Shown here: piece by piece, positions 17,353 through 25,698 of the stretch
Numbering within the stretch: the first letter of the stretch is position 1
How the letters are laid out: each line of letters starts with the position of its first letter
Source: Verrucomicrobiia bacterium
Lineage (GTDB): Bacteria; Verrucomicrobiota; Verrucomicrobiia; Verrucomicrobiales; DEV007
Direction: 5' to 3'
DNA length: 64,000 nt
NCBI GenBank assembly: GCA_030427505.1
Contig: JAUICH010000008.1
Coordinates: forward strand, 124,001 to 188,000
Translations under genes and position numbers: made by a program
Notes under the pieces: model-generated
Told to the model about the DNA's origin: nothing
Database searches by the model: none
Seen by the model: the letters and a program-made list of their open reading frames with translations, nothing else

Positions 17353-18639
17353 CTACTTCCCAATGCAATACAACTGCGTCTTCGTCCGGATGAAAAGAGC
17401 GCCATTGGAAGCGGCGGGAGAGGCCAGCAGGCCTTCGTCGAGCTGGTTTTCCGCGACCACTTCGTAGGTGTCGCTGGCCTTTACCACGGTGGCGTAGCCG
17501 TCTTCGTCGAAGAAATAAACGTTGCCGCCCGCGTAGAGCAGGGAGGCGGAAACCGTTCCGCCGACGCGCTCGGACCAGAGGACCTCGCCTGTCTTGGCGT
17601 CCACACAGCTGCCCACGCTGTCGGCGGCCAGGAAGAGCAGGCCGTTCGCCAGTACCGGACTGGACCGCGGTGGGGCGCGTTTCAGAAGCTCCCACACCAC
17701 GTTGGTTTCGCCAATCTCACCGCGCGCATCGCCGTCCAGGCGCACCGCCCAGAGTTGCGGTTTGCCGAGGCCGGTATTGATGAACACGTAGCTGAGTTCC
17801 GGGCTGTAAACGGGCCGGGAAGAGGGGGAGTGGGTGGGGTAGTGGACGCTCCAGATTTCCTCGCCCGTGTCGGGGTTGTAGGCCCAGCAGGCCTTGGCGC
17901 CGGAGCTGATCATCTGAGGCTGGCCGTCGACTTCGATGAATAGCGGCGTGCTGAAGGCCTTGCGCAGGTCGCCGCTGTTCACAGGGCGGTCATTGGCTTC
18001 GATGTCGTCGTAGTGGGTGGAGCGGTCCCGCCTCCAGAGGGTTTCGCCGGTCTTCTTGTCCAGGGCTACGTGGTACTGCTGATCCGTGCCATCGAAAGTC
18101 AGGATGATGGTGTCTTTCCACAACGCCACGGAGGAACCGGGACCGCGCCAGTGGCTGGCGGTCAGGTCCGTGCGGCGCCAGAGTTCTTCAAAGGTCTTCG
18201 TATCCAGGCAGACGGTGCCGTAGCTGCCCCAATGGAGGTAAACGCGCTCTGCATCCACGGCCGGGGAGGGGCTGGCGTAGGTGTTTACCTTGTTGGCCAG
18301 CGGCTCGGGATTGTCATTGGTGATGACGAGACGGTCCAGCAGCACTTCGCCCGTCTTTTCATCCAGGCAGATGACTGACATGGTGCGGCCGTTTTCGGAC
18401 GCCGTGGTGACCCAGACTTTCCCGTCCAGAATGACAGGAGTGCCCCAGCCCATTCCGTGGATGGGGGCTTTCCAACGGATGTTTTCCGTCTCGCTCCAGT
18501 TGGTGGGAACCGCTTCTCCAACGGGCACATGGCCATCCTGGGTGGGGCCGCGAAACTCGGGCCAAGCCGCGAGTAGCAAGGAGGGAATGGCGGGCACCAA
18601 GAGGAGCGCCAGGAGGAAGGCATGGGGGCGGGGTTTCAT
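17353..18639 (-). CDS. Secreted PQQ-like beta-propeller protein
   Basis: A 428-residue protein with a Sec signal peptide (first 24 residues, cleaved near LLAAWPEF). WPEFRGPTQDGHV is the common start of planctomycete and verrucomicrobial PQQ-repeat proteins. Repeats with the pattern LDxKTGExLW recur (LDEKTGEVLLDRL, LDKKTGETLWRR, NPDTGEEIWS, DAKTGEVLWS), forming the blades of an eight-bladed propeller. No dehydrogenase active site is visible, so it may be a binding or scaffold protein rather than an enzyme. It lies between PhoD-like and sugar isomerase genes on the same strand. Confidence 0.82.
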   Translation of the reverse strand: MKPRPHAFLLALLLVPAIPSLLLAAWPEFRGPTQDGHVPVGEAVPTNWSETENIRWKAPIHGMGWGTPVILDGKVWVTTASENGRTMSVICLDEKTGEVLLDRLVITNDNPEPLANKVNTYASPSPAVDAERVYLHWGSYGTVCLDTKTFEELWRRTDLTASHWRGPGSSVALWKDTIILTFDGTDQQYHVALDKKTGETLWRRDRSTHYDDIEANDRPVNSGDLRKAFSTPLFIEVDGQPQMISSGAKACWAYNPDTGEEIWSVHYPTHSPSSRPVYSPELSYVFINTGLGKPQLWAVRLDGDARGEIGETNVVWELLKRAPPRSSPVLANGLLFLAADSVGSCVDAKTGEVLWSERVGGTVSASLLYAGGNVYFFDEDGYATVVKASDTYEVVAENQLDEGLLASPAASNGALFIRTKTQLYCIGK

Positions 18640-18672
18640 GACGGATCGAGAAGGAAAAGGTTGCCTCTTGTA

Positions 18673-19485
18673 TTATGCCGCGCAGCGCCGCATATAGTCC
18701 ATGCTGTCCACGCAAAGTTTTTCGATGCCGGGGCTGTAGTCGAAGACTTCCACGGAGACCCATCCCTGGTAATCGATGTCTTTCAAAGCCTGGAAGATGG
18801 GCTCGAACTCCACTTCGCCCATGCCGGGTCCCAGCAGGTTGGGGTCATTGGCATGGAAGTGGGCCACGTAGTCCGCGTTTTCCCGGATGATGTCGGCCAC
18901 CGGTTTGCTTTCGGTGGACATGGCTTTTACGTCCAGGTGCAGGCGGCAGTTTGGGGAGTTCACCAGCTTCATGAGATCCACGCCGGAGGCGGCGGTGTTG
19001 AGAAAGTCCCCCTCGCCGGGGCCCAGAGGTTCCAAGGCCAGGGTCACGCCTTTGTCTTCCAGCACCGGCATGGCGCGGCGGATGGTGTCGGCGGCAAACT
19101 CCAGGCCCTGCTCGTGAGAAACACCGGGCAGCAGATTGCGCTGGTGGGGTGAGCCCAGCACCATGATGGTGCCTTCCAAATCGCTGCACAGCCGGGCCAG
19201 CTCCGCCAAGTAGTCGCCCGTCTTTTTCCGGACCGCTTCGTCCGGAGTGGTCAGGTAGTAGCCTTCGGTTTTCGCCAGCAGCCAGTGGAGACCTACGCAT
19301 TCCAGGTCCGCCGCCTTGATCCGCTCTTTCACCTCCTGCCGTTTCTCCGGGGTAATGTCGTAAGCGCTGGACGCGATGGTGAACGGGGCGATCTCGATGC
19401 CCGTGTAGCCGCATTCCCGGGCAAAGGCGAAGGCCTTTTCAAAAGGCCAATCCTGGAAGGTCTCGTTGCAAATAGCGTATTTCAT
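18673..19485 (-). CDS. Sugar phosphate isomerase/epimerase family (xylose isomerase-like TIM barrel)
   Basis: A 270-residue TIM-barrel protein from ATG 19485, starting MKYAICNETF. Metal-binding residues are suggested by ALEPLGPGEGDFLNT (Glu), HLDVKAMSTE (Asp and His region), HFHANDPNLLGPG (His) and SVEVFDYSPG (Glu), the usual pattern of AP endonuclease family 2 barrels. Members isomerise or epimerise keto sugars and cyclitols. The substrate is unknown. The frame extends upstream to 19554 but that part is basic, not conserved, and overlaps the divergent sirtuin gene. Confidence 0.85.
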   Translation of the reverse strand: MKYAICNETFQDWPFEKAFAFARECGYTGIEIAPFTIASSAYDITPEKRQEVKERIKAADLECVGLHWLLAKTEGYYLTTPDEAVRKKTGDYLAELARLCSDLEGTIMVLGSPHQRNLLPGVSHEQGLEFAADTIRRAMPVLEDKGVTLALEPLGPGEGDFLNTAASGVDLMKLVNSPNCRLHLDVKAMSTESKPVADIIRENADYVAHFHANDPNLLGPGMGEVEFEPIFQALKDIDYQGWVSVEVFDYSPGIEKLCVDSMDYMRRCAA

Positions 19486-19529
19486 GGGGAAAGGTTTTCG
19501 TTTTCGGGACAGGGAGTGGGAAAACATAC

Positions 19530-20366
19530 ATGAACGAAGCCGCCGGAAAAGCAAAGGACATCCTGTCCGGGGCCGAAGCGCTTCTGATCACGGCGGGCGC
19601 CGGAATTGGGGTGGATTCCGGGCTGCCGGACTTTCGCGGGAACGAGGGCTTCTGGAAAGCCTACCCGCCCTACCAGCGTCTCGGGATGAGCTTCGTGCAG
19701 ATGGCGAATCCCGACAATTTCCATACCGATCCCGCCTTTGGCTGGGGGTTTTACGGGCACCGGTTGAACCTTTATTGCCGCACGAAACCGCACGCGGGAT
19801 TTGCGATGCTTTGCGAGTTTGCCGAAAAACTACCGGGTGGAAGCTTCGTTTTTACTTCCAACGTCGATGGCCATTTTCAGGAAGCCGGGTTTTTGCCCGA
19901 ACAGGTGGCGGAGTGCCATGGCAGCATCCGGCACCTGCAATGTTTCCACGACTGCCGGGACCGGATCTGGAGCGCGGACGGCGTGGAGATTGAGATCGAC
20001 GAAACGACGATGCGCGCCCGGGAACCGCTGCCGATGTGTCCGGACTGTGGGGGCGTGGCGCGTCCGAATATTCTCATGTTCGGGGATTGGGGATGGAACC
20101 CGACCCGGACCAATGCCCAAGAAGACCGGCTGAAGCGCTGGCTCCGGGAGGTGTCGAACCTGCGACTCGTGGTTTTCGAGTTCGGAGCCGGTTCCGCCGT
20201 GCCGACGGTGCGAATGCAGTCCGAACGCGTGGCGAGGCTCCACTCCAACGCTGCCCTGATTCGTGTAAACCCGCGCGAGCCGGAGATCCCGGCGCAGATG
20301 AACGCGGGAGTCAGTTTGCCTTGTGGGGCGCTGGAAGCGATTCGGCAGTTGTTAATCGCTTTGTGA
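19530..20366 (+). CDS. Sir2-family NAD-dependent protein deacylase
   Basis: A 278-residue sirtuin. NAD-binding motif GAGIGVDSGLPDFRG lies at residues 23-37, TSNVDGHF replaces the usual TQNID, and the catalytic His is His130 in ECHGS. Zinc ligands are Cys138, Cys142 (a C-x3-C spacing), Cys170 and Cys173. The ARPNILMFGDWGW stretch marks a subfamily common in environmental bacteria. It removes acyl groups from lysines using NAD. An AGGGAG at 19511 may serve as part of its ribosome site. It is divergent from the isomerase gene. Confidence 0.9.
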   Translation: MNEAAGKAKDILSGAEALLITAGAGIGVDSGLPDFRGNEGFWKAYPPYQRLGMSFVQMANPDNFHTDPAFGWGFYGHRLNLYCRTKPHAGFAMLCEFAEKLPGGSFVFTSNVDGHFQEAGFLPEQVAECHGSIRHLQCFHDCRDRIWSADGVEIEIDETTMRAREPLPMCPDCGGVARPNILMFGDWGWNPTRTNAQEDRLKRWLREVSNLRLVVFEFGAGSAVPTVRMQSERVARLHSNAALIRVNPREPEIPAQMNAGVSLPCGALEAIRQLLIAL

Positions 20367-20415
20367 CCTTGCTGAACGTTTGTCAAAAACCGAATGCAGC
20401 CTAAATCTTAGCCTT

Positions 20416-20985
20416 ATGAAACGCTGCCCCTGGCCGAACCCGAAGAACGAACTCTACGTCCAGTATCACGACGAGGAGTGGGGGGTGCCGATTCATGACG
20501 ACCGGGACTGGTTCGAGAAAATTATCCTGGACGGCGCCCAGGCCGGGCTGAGCTGGGAGACCATCCTGAACAAGCGGGAAAACTACCGGAAAGCCTTCGA
20601 GAATTTCGATGTGCAAAAAGTGGCGCGCTTCACGGAAAAGCGGATCGAGAAGCTGCTGCACAATCCGGGTATCGTCCGGAACCGCCTGAAGGTGCGCTCG
20701 GCGGTGGGCAACGCAAAGGGCTTCATCGCCATCCAGGAAGAGTTCGGCACCTTTGACGCCTACATCTGGCGGTTCACGGACGGAAAGACCAAGGTGAACC
20801 GCTGGAAGTCCATGGGCGACGTGCCGGCCTCCACGCCGGAGAGCGACGCGATGAGCAAGGACCTGAAGAAGCGGGGATTCAACTTCGTCGGCACCACCAT
20901 CTGCTACGCCTTCATGCAGGCCGGCGGCATGGTGAACGATCACCTGGTGAGCTGTTTTCGTTATAAAGAGGTGGGTCGAGGGTGA
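20416..20985 (+). CDS. tag: DNA-3-methyladenine glycosylase I
   Basis: A 189-residue base-excision glycosylase that removes 3-methyladenine. ATG 20416 gives the family start MKRCPWP; the frame opens earlier at 20380 in a non-conserved leader. Zinc ligands are Cys4, His18 in YHDEEWG, and a C-terminal His and Cys in NDHLVSC. The core LDGAQAGLSWETILNKRENYRKAF holds the catalytic Glu region. It follows the sirtuin gene by about 50 bases. The last few residues after SCFRYKEV are probably not conserved. Confidence 0.95.
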   Translation: MKRCPWPNPKNELYVQYHDEEWGVPIHDDRDWFEKIILDGAQAGLSWETILNKRENYRKAFENFDVQKVARFTEKRIEKLLHNPGIVRNRLKVRSAVGNAKGFIAIQEEFGTFDAYIWRFTDGKTKVNRWKSMGDVPASTPESDAMSKDLKKRGFNFVGTTICYAFMQAGGMVNDHLVSCFRYKEVGRG

Positions 20986-21006
20986 GTGGGGACGACCGTT
21001 GGGTTT

Positions 21007-21131
21007 GAACCACAGAGGACACAGAGTGCACAGAGGTTTTGGACCGCTGATGACACGGATATCACAGATGGTGAATGGGCAAGCGTGCGCCTGGCGCCAT
21101 TTATCAGTGCTATCTGCGTCATCTGTGGTTC
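21007..21131. repeat. MITE-like palindromic intergenic element
   Basis: A 125-base intergenic block bounded by perfect 10-bp inverted ends, GAACCACAGA (21007-21016) and TCTGTGGTTC (21122-21131). Inside the left end the unit CACAGAG repeats three times; the right half has the imperfect inverse TATCTGCGTCATCTG. Similar CACAGAGG-type intergenic repeats are common in GC-rich environmental genomes. It holds no credible gene; a short open frame across it is a repeat translation. Confidence 0.7.
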
Positions 21132-21222
21132 ATAGAGCGGTCGATAGGTCTGGCGCGGATGCGGGATGGTGGGGAATGCTTTCCTGGTTGTGTTTGGGGG
21201 GTGAATTCGAAAGACTGGTGGG

Positions 21223-21900
21223 GTGAGGAAACACCCCCTGTCTCTCATGGCCTGGCTTTCTTTGGCCGTTTGTCTGAGTCTCCCGGCTTTGGCGGATTCG
21301 CCGGAAGCGTCTGGTTGGCGGAGCTTGTTTAACGGGAAAGACCTGAGCGGTTGGATGGGCTTGAATGGAGAACCGGTGAACTGGGAAGTGGCGGAGGACG
21401 GAACGCTGCGGAACCGGGGTGGCATGGAGGGAGTCCGGGTGCTTTTGACTGAAGCAGAGTATGGCGACTTTGAGCTAAGCCTGGAATTCAATTACGACAA
21501 AGGCTGCAACAGCGGGGTCTTTTTCCGTACTCCGAACCTGGAGAAGGGACGGCCCGCGTTTGAAGGAAACGAGATCCAGATCGTGGACGAAGCGGAGCCC
21601 CGCTACGCGGAGAAAATGACCGAAGACCGCCGCACGGGGGCGTACTACAGCGTGGCGCCACCTTTGGCGAAGGCTGATAAGGGGCCCGGTGTCTGGCAAA
21701 CCCTGATACTTCGTTGCGAGGGAAGTCACCTGTTGGTGAAGCTGAATGGCGTCACCGTTCAGGATGCGGATCTGAGCGAGTACCCTGAGGAATTGAAGAG
21801 CGAACACCCCGGCTTAGCTCTCGAAAAAGGACATCTGGGCGTGCAGAGTAAAGACACGCCCGTCCGCTTTCGTAAGCTGAAAGTCCGGCCCTTGTCCTGA
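21223..21900 (+). CDS. DUF1080 (3-keto-disaccharide hydrolase) domain secreted protein
   Basis: A 225-residue protein with a Sec signal peptide (cut near ALADSPEA) and one DUF1080 jelly-roll domain: WRSLFNGKDLSGWMG at the start, FELSLEFNYDKGCNSGVFFRT, EIQIVDEAE, and GHLGVQSKDTPVRFRKLKV at the end. DUF1080 proteins are glycoside-binding or hydrolysing proteins; some act on 3-keto sugars. The start is GTG 21223, which keeps the basic n-region of the signal; ATG 21247 is an alternative. It is followed after 34 bases by a Gfo/Idh/MocA gene, a common pairing that fits a 3-keto sugar pathway. Confidence 0.9.
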   Translation: MRKHPLSLMAWLSLAVCLSLPALADSPEASGWRSLFNGKDLSGWMGLNGEPVNWEVAEDGTLRNRGGMEGVRVLLTEAEYGDFELSLEFNYDKGCNSGVFFRTPNLEKGRPAFEGNEIQIVDEAEPRYAEKMTEDRRTGAYYSVAPPLAKADKGPGVWQTLILRCEGSHLLVKLNGVTVQDADLSEYPEELKSEHPGLALEKGHLGVQSKDTPVRFRKLKVRPLS

Positions 21901-21934
21901 AGATTTCCAGCCGCATTGCCAAAAGAAAAAGATC

Positions 21935-23320
21935 ATGAATTCTGACAACCCCACCAAGCCATCTTCGCTCTACCTTCCTCGCCGGACGTTTCTCGCTGGG
22001 TCCACGGCTGCCCTGGCGGCTTCCGCCTTTCCGGCTGGCGTGCATGCCCAGGGGAATGAGGAATTGAAGATCGCGCTGATTGGCTGTGGCGGCCGTGGCA
22101 CGGGCGCGGCTTCACAGGCCTTGCAGGCGGACGATCAGGTGAAGCTCTGGGCGATGGCGGACATTGATGAAGGGCAATTGGAGCGCAGCCGCGAAACGCT
22201 GGAAAAAGGTGGAGCCATCAGCCGCTCGCCGGAAGGGATGACCCACGCGGACAAGATGAACATTCCGCCGGAGCGGCGCTTCATTGGTCTGGACGCCTAT
22301 CGCCGTGTGATGGAGATGGGCGACATCGACTTGGTCATTCTCACCACGCCGCCAGGTTTTCGGCCTATCCATTTCGAGGCCGCGGTTCGCGCGGGTAAAC
22401 ACGTCTTTATGGAAAAACCCGTGGCCGTGGATGGGCCGGGTATCCGCCAGGTGCTGGCGGCGGCCAAAGAAGCCAAGGCGAAGAACCTAAAGGTGGGTGT
22501 CGGATTGAACCGGCGGCACAGCCCGCTTCATCACGAGATGATGAAGCACCTGCACGATGGCGAGATTGGCGACATCGAATACATCCGCATGTACAACTGC
22601 CGCAGTGGGGTTGGAAAATTTCATCGCCGGGAAGAGGGGGAAACCGAACTCGAGTACCAGGTGAAGCATTGGTACTTTTTCACTTGGCTGAGCGGCGACT
22701 TCATTGTCGAACAAAGCGTGCACGACTACGATGTGGTGCAGTGGATGCTCCAGGAAGCTCACCCGGTGCAATGCCAGGGACAGGGTGGAAGGCTGGTGCG
22801 GAGCGGCAAAGAGTGGGGCCAGATCTACGACCACTTTTACATTGAGTACGACTATCAGGGCGGTACGAAAGTCATCACCCAGCACCGCCACATGCGGGAC
22901 TGCTGGAATCAGGTGGGCGAAGAACTGTTAGGGCGAAAGGGAAAGGCGACTCTCATTGCCAAACAACGGGGTGAGATCACGCCTTTCGGCGCGGAGCGAC
23001 CCACCTGGCGAGGCATGGAAACGGGCAACTCCTACCAGTTGGAGCATGACGTGCTTTTCAAGGCGATCCGGGAGAATACCCCGCACAACGAAGCCGAGCG
23101 AGGCGCCCACGCCACCCTGGCGGCCATCATGGGCCGCATGGCGGCCTACACGGGCAAGGTGGTGACTTGGGAAGACGCCCTGAACGCGGAGGAGAGCATC
23201 GTTTCCACCGCCGAGACCTGGGATGGACAAGCGCCCATCCAGCCGGATGAAGACGGATTCTATCCCGTGCCGATGCCGGGCCAGGGAAATGCTCAGGACC
23301 AGAAATCCGGCCGCCATTGA
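21935..23320 (+). CDS. Tat-exported Gfo/Idh/MocA family oxidoreductase
   Basis: A 461-residue NAD(P)-dependent oxidoreductase. Tat signal PRRTFLAG is at about residues 15-22 with a hydrophobic stretch to HAQG. The Rossmann motif is IALIGCGGRGTGAA, and the conserved EKP of the family is in GKHVFMEKPVAVD. The C-terminal substrate domain contains GDFIVEQSVHDYDVVQW, with a catalytic His region. Such exported MocA proteins often oxidise or reduce sugars or cyclitols, probably with tightly bound cofactor. Coupling with the DUF1080 gene suggests extracytoplasmic sugar catabolism. Its stop abuts the convergent lipoprotein gene. Confidence 0.92.
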   Translation: MNSDNPTKPSSLYLPRRTFLAGSTAALAASAFPAGVHAQGNEELKIALIGCGGRGTGAASQALQADDQVKLWAMADIDEGQLERSRETLEKGGAISRSPEGMTHADKMNIPPERRFIGLDAYRRVMEMGDIDLVILTTPPGFRPIHFEAAVRAGKHVFMEKPVAVDGPGIRQVLAAAKEAKAKNLKVGVGLNRRHSPLHHEMMKHLHDGEIGDIEYIRMYNCRSGVGKFHRREEGETELEYQVKHWYFFTWLSGDFIVEQSVHDYDVVQWMLQEAHPVQCQGQGGRLVRSGKEWGQIYDHFYIEYDYQGGTKVITQHRHMRDCWNQVGEELLGRKGKATLIAKQRGEITPFGAERPTWRGMETGNSYQLEHDVLFKAIRENTPHNEAERGAHATLAAIMGRMAAYTGKVVTWEDALNAEESIVSTAETWDGQAPIQPDEDGFYPVPMPGQGNAQDQKSGRH

Positions 23321-23644
23321 TTACGGCGCCTGGTCCATGGCGGCGCGGTATTTTTCCAGCGCTTCTTCGTAGTCGCCTTCTTCCATGAGTTGCTGGGCGC
23401 GTATGGCCAGTTGGTCCGCGTTGCGCAGCGCTTCCTGGCGGCGGAGAACTTCCCGCGCGGCGATGTTGGAGACCTCAGAGGAAGAAGAATCGATACGGGC
23501 AGCTGGCGCTGGGGGAGGTGGTGCGGAGACTTCCTTTACGGAGGAAGAGCTTTGGCATCCGGAACCGGTAGTTAGAATCAGGGGTATTGCCAGACTGCTT
23601 GCGAACCGGGCGAGCGAGAGTTTGAAGGGGGTTGGGGGCCTCAT
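23321..23644 (-). CDS. Small lipoprotein with TPR-like C-terminal helix pair
   Basis: A 107-residue protein from ATG 23644. A signal peptide ends in a lipobox-like TTGSGC, so it is probably lipid-anchored. A Pro/Ser-rich linker (VSAPPPPAPAARID) leads to one helical hairpin, AIRAQQLMEEGDYEEALEKYRAAMDQAP, which fits a TPR repeat. The function is not recognised. It is the last gene of a leftward set with a cytochrome lipoprotein and a beta-barrel. Codons 5' of 23644 are open but have no signal features. Confidence 0.6.
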   Translation of the reverse strand: MRPPTPFKLSLARFASSLAIPLILTTGSGCQSSSSVKEVSAPPPPAPAARIDSSSSEVSNIAAREVLRRQEALRNADQLAIRAQQLMEEGDYEEALEKYRAAMDQAP

Positions 23645-23719
23645 TTGGACCGAGAGTATAGACGTTGGATCAAGCAGGAGAAGTGAAGAAGATTGCATTC
23701 GCCTGAATTTCTATTTCGA

Positions 23720-24097
23720 TCAGAGGGTGGTCACGGGGGGAAGACGCAGCACACCCATGACGTAAAGTTCCACGGCCCTCGCTTCTTCGGCGTTGAGGTT
23801 GGTTTCCTCATTCATCTCGATCAGGATCTCCTGCCATTCTGAACGGGTGTAATCGTGAATGGGTTCGGGCGTGTGGCACTTTGCGCACTTGGTCAGGTAA
23901 AGGTGCCGGCCCAATTCCAGTTCGGTGGTGTTCGCCACGGGTGAAACGCTCAACAGAGCCGGGCCGATAGGCGGCGCGATTTGTTCGATTGATACACAGC
24001 CGCCCAGCAACAGAAGGCAACCTGTTGCGATTCCGTGGGCGAAACCGCGCAGGCTGCCTCTCCTGGAGAGGCAGCCGGGAAGGGAGCCGGAGGGCAT
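23720..24097 (-). CDS. Small monoheme c-type cytochrome lipoprotein
   Basis: A 125-residue exported protein. The signal ends at LLLLGGC, a lipobox, so it is probably lipid-anchored. The heme site is CAKCH in HLYLTKCAKCHTPEPIHDYT, with a possible distal Met in EMNEETN or YVMGVL. The fold after the heme (EEARAVELYVMGVL) matches the C-terminal helix of class I cytochromes. It would carry electrons in the periplasm. The redox partner is unknown. The gene lies between the beta-barrel and the TPR lipoprotein, 45 and 75 bases away. Confidence 0.78.
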   Translation of the reverse strand: MPSGSLPGCLSRRGSLRGFAHGIATGCLLLLGGCVSIEQIAPPIGPALLSVSPVANTTELELGRHLYLTKCAKCHTPEPIHDYTRSEWQEILIEMNEETNLNAEEARAVELYVMGVLRLPPVTTL

Positions 24098-24142
24098 CGG
24101 ATTACAGGGCCCGGAAGCCCTTTTCCTGTTTGATTTCCATTA

Positions 24143-24943
24143 TCAAAAATTCCAGCCGGCCAGCATGCGAATCTGGTTGTCTGGCTCAGAATCCAGGCCG
24201 GTGACTTGGAAGAGTGCGGCAGCCGTGATCCAGAAGCTCTTGTTCCGGTAAGAGACGGTGGGTCCCAGGTAGAGAGCGTCGTCAGACTTTTCTTCCCATT
24301 CTTCCAGTTCGAACTCGTGAAGGAGTTCGGCCCCGACGACCAGTTTTGGTGAAATCTGGTAAGCGAGGCCCGCGCTGTTCTTGATCTCCCCTTTGTTCTC
24401 ATCCAGCGAGTCCAGGCCATCGCCTTCCCACTCGGCTTCCAGGGTGAAGTTATAAACGGCCATCAGCGGACCGAAGTTTTTCTGCAGGAGGAGCTTGGGC
24501 TCGAGGACGAACTTCGTGTCTCCCAGCTTGATCTCTCCGTAGATGGCGGAGCCGATGAAGTCCTCTATGGGGTCTGACAAGTTGTAGATGAATTCAACTG
24601 CCGTGTCTTGATAGGTGGCAATGTCTTCACCATCTTCAAAATTGTCGTAGCGCCAGTCGGCGACGTAGAGGGCGACCTGTAAGTTGTCGGTCAGACCGTA
24701 TTCAAATTCGTGACGGAATTCGAAACGGTCGCGGTCATCATAGTTTTTCCAGGTGACCCATTGTTCGTATTCCAGCGAGCCCTTGGGCATGGTGGTGACT
24801 TCGTAGTTGTAGGCAAAGGCACGTTCGTCAGCGCGCGCGGTGGACAGCATCGCCGCAAAAACCAGCGCGGCGGAAGCCCAGCCGAAACGCACGAACCACG
24901 CCTGACCAGGGAGCGATAAGCAGCGATTGAGACTCAGTTTCAT
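24143..24943 (-). CDS. Outer-membrane beta-barrel protein of unknown function
   Basis: A 266-residue exported protein from ATG 24943 (GTG 24961 also in frame). The signal peptide ends near STARADERAF. After it come alternating amphipathic strands rich in aromatic and acidic residues (EYEQWVTWKNYDDRDRFEFRHEFEYGL; LVVGAELLHEFELEEW), and the chain ends with MLAGWNF, a terminal Phe as in BAM-inserted barrels. It is a probable outer-membrane barrel. No specific family function is recognised. It leads a short unit with two lipoproteins. Confidence 0.7.
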   Translation of the reverse strand: MKLSLNRCLSLPGQAWFVRFGWASAALVFAAMLSTARADERAFAYNYEVTTMPKGSLEYEQWVTWKNYDDRDRFEFRHEFEYGLTDNLQVALYVADWRYDNFEDGEDIATYQDTAVEFIYNLSDPIEDFIGSAIYGEIKLGDTKFVLEPKLLLQKNFGPLMAVYNFTLEAEWEGDGLDSLDENKGEIKNSAGLAYQISPKLVVGAELLHEFELEEWEEKSDDALYLGPTVSYRNKSFWITAAALFQVTGLDSEPDNQIRMLAGWNF

Positions 24944-25081
24944 CGGCTGAGATTGGGACACAGTCTCAACACTATGTCAAACGGTTATTCTTTATCGTCT
25001 GATCCGGAATTCCCTGGATTAAAACCCTTTGCGATGGAGCTGGTCCAAGCTTCAACCCCTTTCAAAGCTGAAGAGCAGGGA

Positions 25082-25552
25082 TTACCGATCCGCTTTTTCC
25101 ACCCGCCGGCGTAGCTTTTTCAAGAGTGCGGGGTCTTCATCCAGTGCGCCGCAGAGAGCTTCGATGACAGCCAGGGTGGGACGGCTCACATAGTGCTCCA
25201 TACCTTCCACGTCCTGGTAGATGGTCGCCTCATCGATTCCGAAGTGGCGCAAAAGCCTGGAAAGGGATTCGTGACGTTTCGTGATCGCTTTGCCTACCTT
25301 CCGACCCTCCTCCGTGAGGGTTAGTCCCCGGTACTTTTCGTAGACCACGTAACCTTCGGAATCCAGGCGCTGGATCATGTTCGTCACGCTAGGCTGGGAG
25401 AGTCCCAGGTTTTCGGCAATGTCCACCACCCGGGCATAGCCCTTCTGTTCGATGAGATTGTAGATCTGTTCCAGGTAGTCCTCCACGGCGGGTGACTGCG
25501 ACCGGGAGGGGGAACCGCTCTGGCCGGGAGTGGAGGGTTGGGACGCGGTCAT
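25082..25552 (-). CDS. mntR: MntR-type metal-dependent transcriptional regulator (DtxR family)
   Basis: A 156-residue repressor from ATG 25552, preceded by AAAGGA on the minus strand; the longer frame to 25741 overlaps the divergent transport gene and lacks conservation. The wHTH covers about residues 21-82 (ARVVDIAENLGLSQPSVTNMIQRLDSEGYVVYEKYRGLTLTEEG). All six metal ligands of Bacillus subtilis MntR are present at a constant offset of 17: Asp25, Glu28, His94, Glu116, Glu119 and His120. It should bind Mn(II) and repress Mn uptake genes. A Ser/Pro-rich leader of about 20 residues precedes the domain. It has the short MntR form without an SH3 domain. Confidence 0.93.
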   Translation of the reverse strand: MTASQPSTPGQSGSPSRSQSPAVEDYLEQIYNLIEQKGYARVVDIAENLGLSQPSVTNMIQRLDSEGYVVYEKYRGLTLTEEGRKVGKAITKRHESLSRLLRHFGIDEATIYQDVEGMEHYVSRPTLAVIEALCGALDEDPALLKKLRRRVEKADR

Positions 25553-25669
25553 CGGATAATCCTTTGGAAAAGTAGCCGGAGAAGGGGAGCGGGGAAAGGG
25601 AAAGGAGCGGAAAACTTCCAGAGGCGGTTCAATGAAGTTTAGGATGTCTTGATTAAGTTTTACTTGATT

Positions 25670-25696
25670 AGGAAAAATAGGCAAGCCTATATTCCT
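25670..25696. promoter_or_regulatory. Candidate MntR operator and promoter of the Mn uptake operon
   Basis: A palindrome ATAGGC-AA-GCCTAT (25677-25690), extended by AGGAA/TTCCT arms (25670-25674, 25692-25696), lies between the divergent mntR and binding-protein genes. It resembles DtxR-family boxes. TTGATT (25664-25669) and TATATT (25688-25693), 18 bases apart, fit -35 and -10 elements for the rightward promoter, so a bound repressor would block polymerase. The -10 ends only five bases before ATG 25699 and no ribosome site is visible, so that mRNA may be leaderless. Confidence 0.65.
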
Positions 25697-25698
25697 GC

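Noticed and set aside
21001-21131. CRISPR-like array from repeated CACAGAG units
   Set aside because: Units are about 8 bases, directly adjacent and without unique spacers; no cas genes are present.
20999-21226. Short open frame across the repeat after tag
   Set aside because: Its translation (NHRGHRVHRGF) simply reads the CACAGAG repeat units; no ribosome site or family match.
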